This document shows, piece after piece, positions 27,049-33,864 of a DNA stretch of 64,000 nt. Positions within the stretch are counted from its first letter, which is position 1; every line of letters starts with the position of its first letter. A program made the translations under genes and the position numbers. The notes beneath the pieces are model-generated. The model saw only the letters and a program-made list of their open reading frames with translations. It ran no database searches and had not been told where the DNA came from. The DNA lies in contig JANXWB010000025.1 in NCBI GenBank assembly GCA_025351345.1, positions 23,070 to 87,069 on the forward strand, read 5' to 3'. The DNA is from Synechococcales cyanobacterium GL140_1_metabat_312. GTDB lineage: Bacteria > Cyanobacteriota > Cyanobacteriia > Leptolyngbyales > Leptolyngbyaceae.

Positions 27049-27540
27049 ATGGGATTTTCTGAGACGACAACCGAACATCTGACACACTATGAGCGATTGG
27101 GGATTCAGGTTTCAGCATCTAGTGGAGACATTCGGCGGGCGTACCGAGAACTAAGTCGGCAATATCACCCTGATACAACACATTTGCCCGCGTTACTGGC
27201 AACCCAGAGATTTCTAATCCTGAATGAAGCTTATGCCACGTTGAGCAATCCTGAACGTCGTCTACATTACGATCGGTCTATTGGTTATTCCTCTATTTCA
27301 ATGGTGCGATCGATTCCATCGCTATATTCAACCCCTTCACAGTCATCATCTAACCCCAAAAATAATCCTAGAAATCCCCCCGCTAAGCCACACACCCAGT
27401 TCGATCCTCAATTCAGCGCTTATTTGGACGCAGAGGATCGGCCCTTATCGGCAGGTGAACAGTTTGCTCTTTTTTTGATGGGAGCGACGTTTGTGGGATG
27501 TCTTGGAGTGGTGATCTTGTTAAGTGTGTTCAAAGCCTGA
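27049..27540 (+). CDS. Membrane-anchored J-domain protein
   Basis: DnaK co-chaperone-like protein of 163 residues. A J domain occupies about 12-75 with the essential HPD at 40-42 (RQYHPDT) and the helix-II/III pattern RRAYRELSRQ. A Ser/Pro/Asn-rich linker follows. One C-terminal hydrophobic segment (about 140-162, FALFLMGATFVGCLGVVILL) should anchor it in a membrane. The ATG at 27049 is preceded by GGGGAGGG (27033-27040) at good spacing; an upstream in-frame TTG is rejected. The DUF3143 gene follows 74 bp later, a common cyanobacterial pairing. Confidence 0.87.
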   Translation: MGFSETTTEHLTHYERLGIQVSASSGDIRRAYRELSRQYHPDTTHLPALLATQRFLILNEAYATLSNPERRLHYDRSIGYSSISMVRSIPSLYSTPSQSSSNPKNNPRNPPAKPHTQFDPQFSAYLDAEDRPLSAGEQFALFLMGATFVGCLGVVILLSVFKA

Positions 27541-27614
27541 TACCGTAGGGATTTGAGACCTGTTTTTTTAGCTATCCGATCGCCAAAATACAATCTACAC
27601 AATTACGCCTCAAA

Positions 27615-27881
27615 ATGAATTTACCTCCCTCGAATACTGCCCTCTACAATCATCCATTGCCGCAATTAGAAGCGTGGCTTTTGTCGTTGGGATGTCGCCA
27701 GGATGAACAATTGCGACATCGCTGGACCGTCATGCGATCGTCTTGGCAAGCCGAGCTGCTATTGGATACAGAACAAGTAATCGTGCGATACGTGGGCAGC
27801 GGCGTGGGGGAAGTAGTGCGATCGTTTAAATATTCCTTGAGCCGTCAAGATATTGAGGAAGCAATTTTTGCAGGACCATAG
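27615..27881 (+). CDS. DUF3143 family protein
   Basis: Small soluble protein of 88 residues recognised as the cyanobacterial DUF3143 family from NHPLPQLEAWLLSLGC, the central W-x-x-x-R-S-S-W-Q-A-E-L region and the end SLSRQDIEEAIFAGP. No catalytic motif is known. It usually neighbours a J-domain gene, as here, so a chaperone-linked role is plausible but unproven. Confidence 0.85.
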   Translation: MNLPPSNTALYNHPLPQLEAWLLSLGCRQDEQLRHRWTVMRSSWQAELLLDTEQVIVRYVGSGVGEVVRSFKYSLSRQDIEEAIFAGP

Positions 27882-28004
27882 CGTGTGACCCCATACGCAC
27901 TAGCACCATAAGCGTGTAGGACTAGTATTTACGGAACCCTAGCAGTTGAAGTGGTCGGGTGAGTTAAGTTAATCACTTTTAAAAAATTTTGTCATCGGGG
28001 AATT

Positions 28005-28604
28005 ATGTCTGCTCCACTCTGGCCTTATGTTACGCCCGGAATCCCGGATGATTACTTTGAAACCTTACCTGGGATTCCCATCACGCAACGGGAAGTTCGC
28101 TTGTTGATGCTGTCCTACTTACGCCTCCAAATCGACTCAGTATTATGGGACATTGGGGCCGGGACGGGGACGATTTCGGTGGAAGCAGGACTTTTTTCAC
28201 CCGAAGGTAAGATTATCGCGATCGAGCGTGATGGGGAAGTGGCGGGCTTGATTGCCCGAAATTGCGATCGGTTTGGAGTCAAGAATGTGGAAGTGATTGA
28301 GGGCAGTGCTCCTGAATGTTTGGCCGCATTAAAGACCGCACCCGATCGGATTTGTTTGGGAGGAGGACGACCAATTAAGCCCATTTTGAGTGCGGTGTGG
28401 CAACGGCTAAAACCCTGTGGACGAATTGTCACCATTGCGCCGAGTCTGGAAAGCTTGTATCAAGTTTCAGAGAGCTTTGCGGAGTTACAGGTGAGGAATA
28501 TTGAGATTGTACAGTCGGCGATTAATCGCTTAGAAAAGCGAGGCAATCATCAAGTCTTTGCGGCAGTGGATCCGATGTTTGTGTTGAGTGGTGAGAAGCT
28601 GTAA
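28005..28604 (+). CDS. cbiT: Precorrin-8/6Y C15-methyltransferase, decarboxylating subunit
   Basis: SAM-dependent methyltransferase of 199 residues for the corrin ring of cobalamin, acting at C15 with decarboxylation. The class I SAM motif LWDIGAGTGTISVEAG lies near 46-61, followed by IIAIERDGEVAGLIARNCDRFGV (acidic residue binding the ribose) and GGGRPIKPIL. The usual partner CbiE is not adjacent, so it is encoded separately here. I see no cobalamin riboswitch upstream. Confidence 0.9.
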   Translation: MSAPLWPYVTPGIPDDYFETLPGIPITQREVRLLMLSYLRLQIDSVLWDIGAGTGTISVEAGLFSPEGKIIAIERDGEVAGLIARNCDRFGVKNVEVIEGSAPECLAALKTAPDRICLGGGRPIKPILSAVWQRLKPCGRIVTIAPSLESLYQVSESFAELQVRNIEIVQSAINRLEKRGNHQVFAAVDPMFVLSGEKL

Positions 28605-28735
28605 ATTTGGACTGTGAATTTGGACTATGGGTCTAGATTTTAATCTGATGACGAATTTTCAAGAATCCAGTACAGTTACAATGACTAGAATAATGACATT
28701 TTAGTCTTGCCTTAATCTTCGGTCTTAATCTTCAG

Positions 28736-29614
28736 GTGAATGAGTTGCGATCGAAAACCCTAAAGCGAATTATTAGCAGCGTGGTGGGAATCGCGGTGGC
28801 CATTGCCATCCTTATTTTAGGCGGATGGTACTTCACAATCGCGTTGGCTGTGCTGGTCTACTTGGGACAGTTGGAGTATTTTCGGATGGTGGCGGCAAAG
28901 GGGATCTTGCCAGCAGTACGGACGACGATGATCCTGAGTCAAGCGTTGATCCTGATGTCTCACGTCAACCCAACCTTGACAGATGCGCTGTTGCCGATCG
29001 CGGGAACCTTGATTTGTTTTTATCTTTTATTTCAGCCAAAACTAGCCACGATCGCCGATTTATCTGCCTCCGTCATGGGCTTGTTTTATACGGGGTTTTT
29101 GCCTAGTTTTTGGATTCGGCTGCGCGATTTAGGTCAGAATGCGGTGAGTAATTTGCCGTTTGATGGATTTTGGCTAGCGGGCGCAACAGAATTGCCCCAA
29201 GGATTGAGGGTAACCTTATTAGCCTTTATCTGTATTTGGGCCGCAGATATTGGTGCCTATGTGATGGGCCGAATGGTTGGAAAAACCCCACTTTCTGACA
29301 TCAGTCCAAAGAAGACTTGGGAAGGTGCATTTTTTGGAACATTTGGCAGCATTTTGGTGGCGATCGTTGGGGCCAAAACCATGGGCTGGGGATTTTTTGG
29401 AGTAACGGGTGCGCTATTTGGGTTGATGATTGGAGTGGTGAGTTTACTGGGAGATCTGACAGAATCTTTAATGAAACGAGATGCTGGAGTCAAAGATTCT
29501 GGCGATCTAATTCCAGGTCATGGCGGCATTCTTGATCGGACCGATAGCTATTTATTTACAGCACCGTTGGTCTATTATTTTGTGACTTTATTCGTGCCAT
29601 TGGTGAAGTGGTAA
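28736..29614 (+). CDS. cdsA: Phosphatidate cytidylyltransferase (CDP-diglyceride synthase)
   Basis: Integral membrane enzyme of 292 residues with about eight hydrophobic segments that converts phosphatidic acid and CTP to CDP-diacylglycerol, the precursor of phosphatidylglycerol. The family signature is complete at the C-terminal side: LMKRDAGVKDSGDLIPGHGG then ILDRTDS. GTG at 28736 is the likely start, giving the short polar N-terminus NELRSKTLKRIIS. It converges with the LabA-like gene, 8 bp apart. Confidence 0.95.
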   Translation: MNELRSKTLKRIISSVVGIAVAIAILILGGWYFTIALAVLVYLGQLEYFRMVAAKGILPAVRTTMILSQALILMSHVNPTLTDALLPIAGTLICFYLLFQPKLATIADLSASVMGLFYTGFLPSFWIRLRDLGQNAVSNLPFDGFWLAGATELPQGLRVTLLAFICIWAADIGAYVMGRMVGKTPLSDISPKKTWEGAFFGTFGSILVAIVGAKTMGWGFFGVTGALFGLMIGVVSLLGDLTESLMKRDAGVKDSGDLIPGHGGILDRTDSYLFTAPLVYYFVTLFVPLVKW

Positions 29615-29622
29615 TTAAATGC

Positions 29623-30261
29623 TTATTTCCAATCAGGAGAGTCATCTGATATTTTCCGAATTAAATCTTTAATGTCATTCAAATCAATAAACCGATCGGC
29701 AAGATTTATTAATTGCTCATTAGTATTAGCACGAAGACTAAATAGCTCAATTTTGACACCACGGTAAGACAGCGTATCCACTGCATAATTTAGATCCCCC
29801 GTCCCACTAAGCAGCACCAACGTGTCGCAATAATTTCCCAACATCAACATATCCACCGCCATTTCCACATCCATAGTTGCCTTCCGACTCCCATCCGGCA
29901 AGGTAATTAAATCTTTTGTGAAAACCCGATAACCATTGCGCCGCATCCACAATAAAAACCCTTGCTGGCGATCATTCGCACGATCGATCCCCGTATAAAA
30001 ATATGCCCGCAACAGAGGACGATCGTTCTTGAGATGAGCCAAAAGCTTCAAATAGTCAATTTCGATTTTCAACTGTAGCGCCGCATAAAACAAACTAGCT
30101 CCGTCAATTAAAATAGCAATCCGATGTTGTCGATGTAGGGGAGAGGATTTGTGCTGAGAAAGAAAACCTTCAGTAGGTATCAATGAAGCAGAATCATTAT
30201 ATGAAAAATCAGACACGTTACCGTATCCAGAGTTCCCTTCAAGAGGAGCATTGGACTGCAT
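29623..30261 (-). CDS. LabA-like NYN-domain protein
   Basis: 212-residue protein with a NYN (PIN-like nuclease) domain over about 45-205. The first-strand acidic motif IAILIDGASLFYAAL and the central MDVEMAVDMLML are present. The motif that normally reads SGDGDL/F is SGTGDL here, losing one acidic residue, while the second Asp is kept. Relatives include LabA of the Synechococcus circadian output pathway. The altered acidic site may weaken nuclease activity; that is inference. The N-terminal 40 residues are polar and probably disordered. Confidence 0.85.
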   Translation of the reverse strand: MQSNAPLEGNSGYGNVSDFSYNDSASLIPTEGFLSQHKSSPLHRQHRIAILIDGASLFYAALQLKIEIDYLKLLAHLKNDRPLLRAYFYTGIDRANDRQQGFLLWMRRNGYRVFTKDLITLPDGSRKATMDVEMAVDMLMLGNYCDTLVLLSGTGDLNYAVDTLSYRGVKIELFSLRANTNEQLINLADRFIDLNDIKDLIRKISDDSPDWK

Positions 30262-30539
30262 AAACAGTCTCCCAAAAAACTAAAGGAACATCAAAACTCA
30301 CAAGTAAAAAATGAGATTAAAAACATAAATACATAACAAAGTAGTTGATTTTATTAAAGTTGAACTTTACCAAAGCTAATAACTGGTAGAAGCTACAGTT
30401 CTTATATTAATAATCCTATCCATAATGATTAACATTATTCCAGAAATAATAGAAGTGTTAACCCATCTACATAGTCCCAATAGTCTCACTCCGCGTTCTA
30501 TGGCAAGTTACAAAATTAGGGCATATCAGAATTAGGAAA

Positions 30540-31397
30540 CTAGGGTAGAACAGTAAGTCGGCCAATGCAAGATATCTTACCTAATTCGATCGTCACCTCA
30601 GTCATAGATGTACCCGAGCCGAGGTCGAATTCATAACCATTAAGTTCATTTATTGCCATACCTCGCTTAGCTTTTGCATGGGGAAGCCAGACCGGATTTT
30701 GGAGTGCGATTTTGTTAGGCTGGGTGAGCTGAAGTCCGGTACGAATTGCAATCTCGGTCGTATTACCCTGAGCATCACCCGAGCTAGAGGGTAGATTTCC
30801 AGACAAAATGATTAGGTCATCTTGTAACTTAGCTTTAAGATTTGTAATGGTCAAACGATTCTGAGAACTTCTATCGGCAGATCCCAAGATTCCCATCAAA
30901 AACTGGGTCACCGCCTGCTGAATCATCGGAGTACAGAGCGATCGGTTTAGATCTTCTTCAGATAACGATAGTTTGAGATCGATCGGAAATGCTGCTAATA
31001 GTTTTAACGCCTTGCCCCGCATCACTTGACCCAGATTAACTTGAATTTCTTGAGCCGTAAGCTGGAGATCCCGGATGTGGATACCTTGATAAACTGCTGC
31101 CACAACGGAGGCTTCAATTCTAGGGATCTTGCCCGCAAGAATCTGCCGATCGCCCGCCTGAATTGAAAGTTTAAGCTCTTCAAGATGTTCCGTTTGGGAC
31201 TTTAACCAAAGCCGGATCGCCGGAGCCAAGACCTTACCAATCAATCCTGGCGATCGTTTTGCAGTTTGGTCGTCAGTCAAGGTTTCGCTTAAGGCATCAG
31301 TCGCTGCGTCAGTCGCGCTACCAGTCGCTGGGTCAGTCAAAGCATCAGCAAAAGCATCGGTCGAATTTTTTTGAATATCAGGCATCGATTCAGTCAT
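30540..31397 (-). CDS. DUF2993 (LmeA-like) protein
   Basis: 285 residues. A DUF2993 domain fills about 55-285: an amphipathic beta-rich lipid-binding-type fold with IQAGDRQILAGKIPRIEASVVAAVYQGIHI and SLSEEDLNRSLCTP. The N-terminal ~48 residues are an Asp/Ala/Thr repeat (DALTDPATGSATDAATDALSE), encoded by imperfect short DNA repeats around 31280-31360. No signal peptide is visible. The family is common in cyanobacteria and its function is not established. It is divergent from corA with a 43-bp gap. Confidence 0.82.
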   Translation of the reverse strand: MTESMPDIQKNSTDAFADALTDPATGSATDAATDALSETLTDDQTAKRSPGLIGKVLAPAIRLWLKSQTEHLEELKLSIQAGDRQILAGKIPRIEASVVAAVYQGIHIRDLQLTAQEIQVNLGQVMRGKALKLLAAFPIDLKLSLSEEDLNRSLCTPMIQQAVTQFLMGILGSADRSSQNRLTITNLKAKLQDDLIILSGNLPSSSGDAQGNTTEIAIRTGLQLTQPNKIALQNPVWLPHAKAKRGMAINELNGYEFDLGSGTSMTEVTIELGKISCIGRLTVLP

Positions 31398-31440
31398 GGG
31401 AAGAGTATGGTTGAGGGCGTACCGAATTTAAGAATAGGCC

Positions 31441-32667
31441 ATGGCGCACCCCCGTTCATACCGATCGTCTCGGTCAAAATCATCTGGAGCGAGGTCATTT
31501 AGGCCATCAAGCCCAACAAAACCCGAATATTTCCGCGAGAGCATCGGCAGCATCCCCGGCACGTTAAACATTCGGCCCGAATCTGCACCGCCTGAGATCG
31601 ATATCTTAGACTATGCATCCGATAGCTGCGAAGACCGGAGCGGAGTTACTCCTCTAGAAATTAAGGTCTACCTTGAGCATTCGTCCATAACCTGGATTGA
31701 TCTCAAAGGCTTGGGTCATGAAGAGACGCTACGTCAAGTGGGTGAAGTCTTTCAGTTACATCCCCTGCTCCTAGAAGACATCGTAAATGTCCCCCAGCGC
31801 CCAAAAGTGCAGGACTCAGCGAAACAATTGTTGATTATTGCTCGTATGGTGGTTTTGACCGGAACGCTGGACGAAAATTCGCTCCATTCTGCCTTCATAA
31901 CGGAGCAAGTGAGCTTTGTGGTTGGATCGAACTATGTCTTAACAGTTCAAGAAGAGCCAGATTACGACTGCTTTGAAACCGTCCGATCGCGTCTACGGGA
32001 TGGCCGGGGCACAATCCGAAAAAAAGGAGCCGACTACTTAATGTATGCGCTACTAGATTCGATTATTGATGGATTTTTTCCGGTTTTAGAAGCTTACGGC
32101 GAAGCTTTGGAACTGCTCGAAGACGAAGTGGTCGCGAACCCAACGGCTCATACCCTTGAAAAAATTCATCAAATGAAGCGTGATTTAATTACACTTCGTC
32201 GCGCCATTTGGCCCCAACGAGATGCGATTAATTCTCTAATTCGGGATGAAAATCCACTGATTGGCGACGAGGTACGGCTACATCTGCGCGACTGTTATGA
32301 CCATTCCGTACAAGTAATGGACATGGTGGAGACTTACCGAGAAGTCGCGTCTAGTTTGATGGATGTCTATCTTTCGTCCGTGAGCAATCGGATGAACGAA
32401 ATTATGAAGTTTCTGACCGTGATTTCCAGTATCTTTATCCCGCTGACATTCATTGCGGGGATTTATGGCATGAATTTCAATCCTGAAAAATCGCGGTTGA
32501 ATATGCCAGAACTCAACTCGCCCTACGGGTATGTCATTTGTTTGGGGGTGATGGCCAGCGTGGCCGTCGGTATGGTGACATTTTTTTGGCGTAAGGGCTG
32601 GTTTAGCAACTATGCCATGCAGCCCAGGTCCAAATCTTACGATCGTAGTCGTCGTAATTCTTCTTGA
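31441..32667 (+). CDS. corA: CorA-family magnesium/cobalt transporter
   Basis: Inner-membrane Mg2+ channel of 408 residues. A large cytoplasmic N-terminal funnel domain is followed by two C-terminal transmembrane helices (about 322-342 and 358-380). The selectivity signature YGMNF sits between them, with GMN at 343-345. The Arg/Ser-rich first ~35 residues are an extension. The last 31 bp overlap, tail to tail, the end of the phasin-like gene on the other strand. Confidence 0.95.
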   Translation: MAHPRSYRSSRSKSSGARSFRPSSPTKPEYFRESIGSIPGTLNIRPESAPPEIDILDYASDSCEDRSGVTPLEIKVYLEHSSITWIDLKGLGHEETLRQVGEVFQLHPLLLEDIVNVPQRPKVQDSAKQLLIIARMVVLTGTLDENSLHSAFITEQVSFVVGSNYVLTVQEEPDYDCFETVRSRLRDGRGTIRKKGADYLMYALLDSIIDGFFPVLEAYGEALELLEDEVVANPTAHTLEKIHQMKRDLITLRRAIWPQRDAINSLIRDENPLIGDEVRLHLRDCYDHSVQVMDMVETYREVASSLMDVYLSSVSNRMNEIMKFLTVISSIFIPLTFIAGIYGMNFNPEKSRLNMPELNSPYGYVICLGVMASVAVGMVTFFWRKGWFSNYAMQPRSKSYDRSRRNSS

Positions 32668-33080
32668 AGTTCAGCCACTTGACGCCGCATGTCTTCAACA
32701 GGATTGCCGCTACTTTCAGATTTAGGAGCTTGCTCTGGCTTGACAACCTCTGACTGAGCGGTTGAATTACTCGCTGAATTGCTCTTCGAGGCAGAACCCT
32801 CATCCACAATCTCAATACGACGGGGTTCTCTAGGGGTGCCTTCTGGTTTTTGAGCTTGTTGGGCAAGATTTTCAAATTCCTGCTGAGCCGTCTTCATTTT
32901 TTCATCCACATAGCGCCGGGCTTCTTCTGTGGTCATTTCCCCGCGCTCTACCATTTCGTCCACCAGCTTTTGCAGTTGCCCCCCAAACTCGCCCAACTTA
33001 TTTCCCGCCTTTTCCCCCGCATAGGATGCCGCCCCGATACCGATATAGACTGCCCTTTGTACCAAGTCACTCAAGCTCAT
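32637..33080 (-). CDS. Phasin-like coiled-coil protein
   Basis: 147-residue soluble protein. A hydrophobic N-terminus (LSDLVQRAVYIGIGAASYAGEKAGN) is followed by the motif VERGEMTTEEARRYVDEKM typical of phasin/poly-granule-associated family members, a Ser/Ala/Glu linker, and a C-terminal heptad region (VEDMRRQVAELQEELRRLRS). Phasins coat polyhydroxyalkanoate granules, but this type is also found in cyanobacteria without PHA and is simply described as phasin-family. Its 3' end overlaps corA by 31 bp. Confidence 0.78.
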   Translation of the reverse strand: MSLSDLVQRAVYIGIGAASYAGEKAGNKLGEFGGQLQKLVDEMVERGEMTTEEARRYVDEKMKTAQQEFENLAQQAQKPEGTPREPRRIEIVDEGSASKSNSASNSTAQSEVVKPEQAPKSESSGNPVEDMRRQVAELQEELRRLRS

Positions 33081-33289
33081 GGGTTGCGCCTCCAGAAAAT
33101 AGATTCAATACTGCCGTCTACCTCTAGGATAGCGGTCATTCCGAAGGAACTTAGGTCGTAAGCCGCCCCTAAAATAAGTCGTAGTTTCCGATCGTAAGAA
33201 TACAAAGGAATCCATGGTATATTGAAATCTGACTCGGACTCATGCGGTTTCAACGCCCAAATTTTGTCAGGACCGGAAGGTAGCAGCAA
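33077..33289 (-). CDS. Possible small protein or gene remnant, unknown
   Basis: A 70-codon frame with protein-like composition (IWALKPHESESDFNIPWIPLYSYDRKLRL) whose stop overlaps the ATG of the phasin-like gene as ATGA, the usual sign of translational coupling. Against it: the only start is TTG at 33289 with no ribosome-binding site, and the frame is open 15 codons further upstream without an ATG. It may be the 3' remnant of a larger gene. No family recognised. Confidence 0.3.
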   Translation of the reverse strand: MLLPSGPDKIWALKPHESESDFNIPWIPLYSYDRKLRLILGAAYDLSSFGMTAILEVDGSIESIFWRRNP

Positions 33290-33372
33290 TACGGGATGCT
33301 TGGGACAGGCGTGAAATCCGGGTCTTCTGCGTTTTTAGAGAAATTCACGTTCGATCCCCCCAAGCACCTGAC

Positions 33373-33732
33373 TTACAGGCATTCCACCGCCACCGGATTT
33401 GCCCGTCCCGACTTCATCATTATTGCTGCATCGTCATGGTTTGGACAATGGTCGAGACCGATCGGATCTCCCATCACCACATGCCACTCGTGTAACTTGT
33501 AATGAACACAGCAGTTCGCCACTAAGGGATCGCGGGCCACAATTTCCCTAGCCTGCTCCATTGACTCCGCTTCAAACAGCAGCATTCCACCGCCTTTCTG
33601 CTTCCAATAGCCTGTTTGAGCATGGTGGCCGTTTTGGATCAATTCTTGGACAAATGCAAGATGGGCGGGGACATATCGATCGAAGGTGGGTTTATCGACA
33701 ATTCCTTCTTCAATTTTGACAAACCAAGGCAT
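33373..33732 (-). CDS. YciI-family protein
   Basis: 119-residue dimeric alpha/beta (ferredoxin-like) protein of the YCII-related family. The N-terminal strand PWFVKIEEG, the helix YVPAHLAFVQELIQNGHHAQTG with the conserved His, and FEAESMEQAREIVARDPLVANCCVHYKLHEW with the conserved Asp match the family. Some YciI relatives are dehalogenase-like or peroxidase-like; function here is unknown. The last 20 residues after the domain are extra. It is divergent from ileS. Confidence 0.85.
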   Translation of the reverse strand: MPWFVKIEEGIVDKPTFDRYVPAHLAFVQELIQNGHHAQTGYWKQKGGGMLLFEAESMEQAREIVARDPLVANCCVHYKLHEWHVVMGDPIGLDHCPNHDDAAIMMKSGRANPVAVECL

Positions 33733-33864
33733 GGACGGTTCCTTTCGGTGGATTTAACAAAGGAAATTTTTAAGGATATTGAGGGTCCGGCTCATCAGGG
33801 CACAGGATGTTACTTCCCTTACCCCTTATAATAAGCTTAATCCGATCGCAACTCGAATATCATC

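Noticed and set aside
30422..30438. ATAATG-ATTAA-CATTAT dyad upstream of the LabA-like gene
   Set aside because: Fur-like at a glance but only 6-bp arms in very AT-rich DNA.
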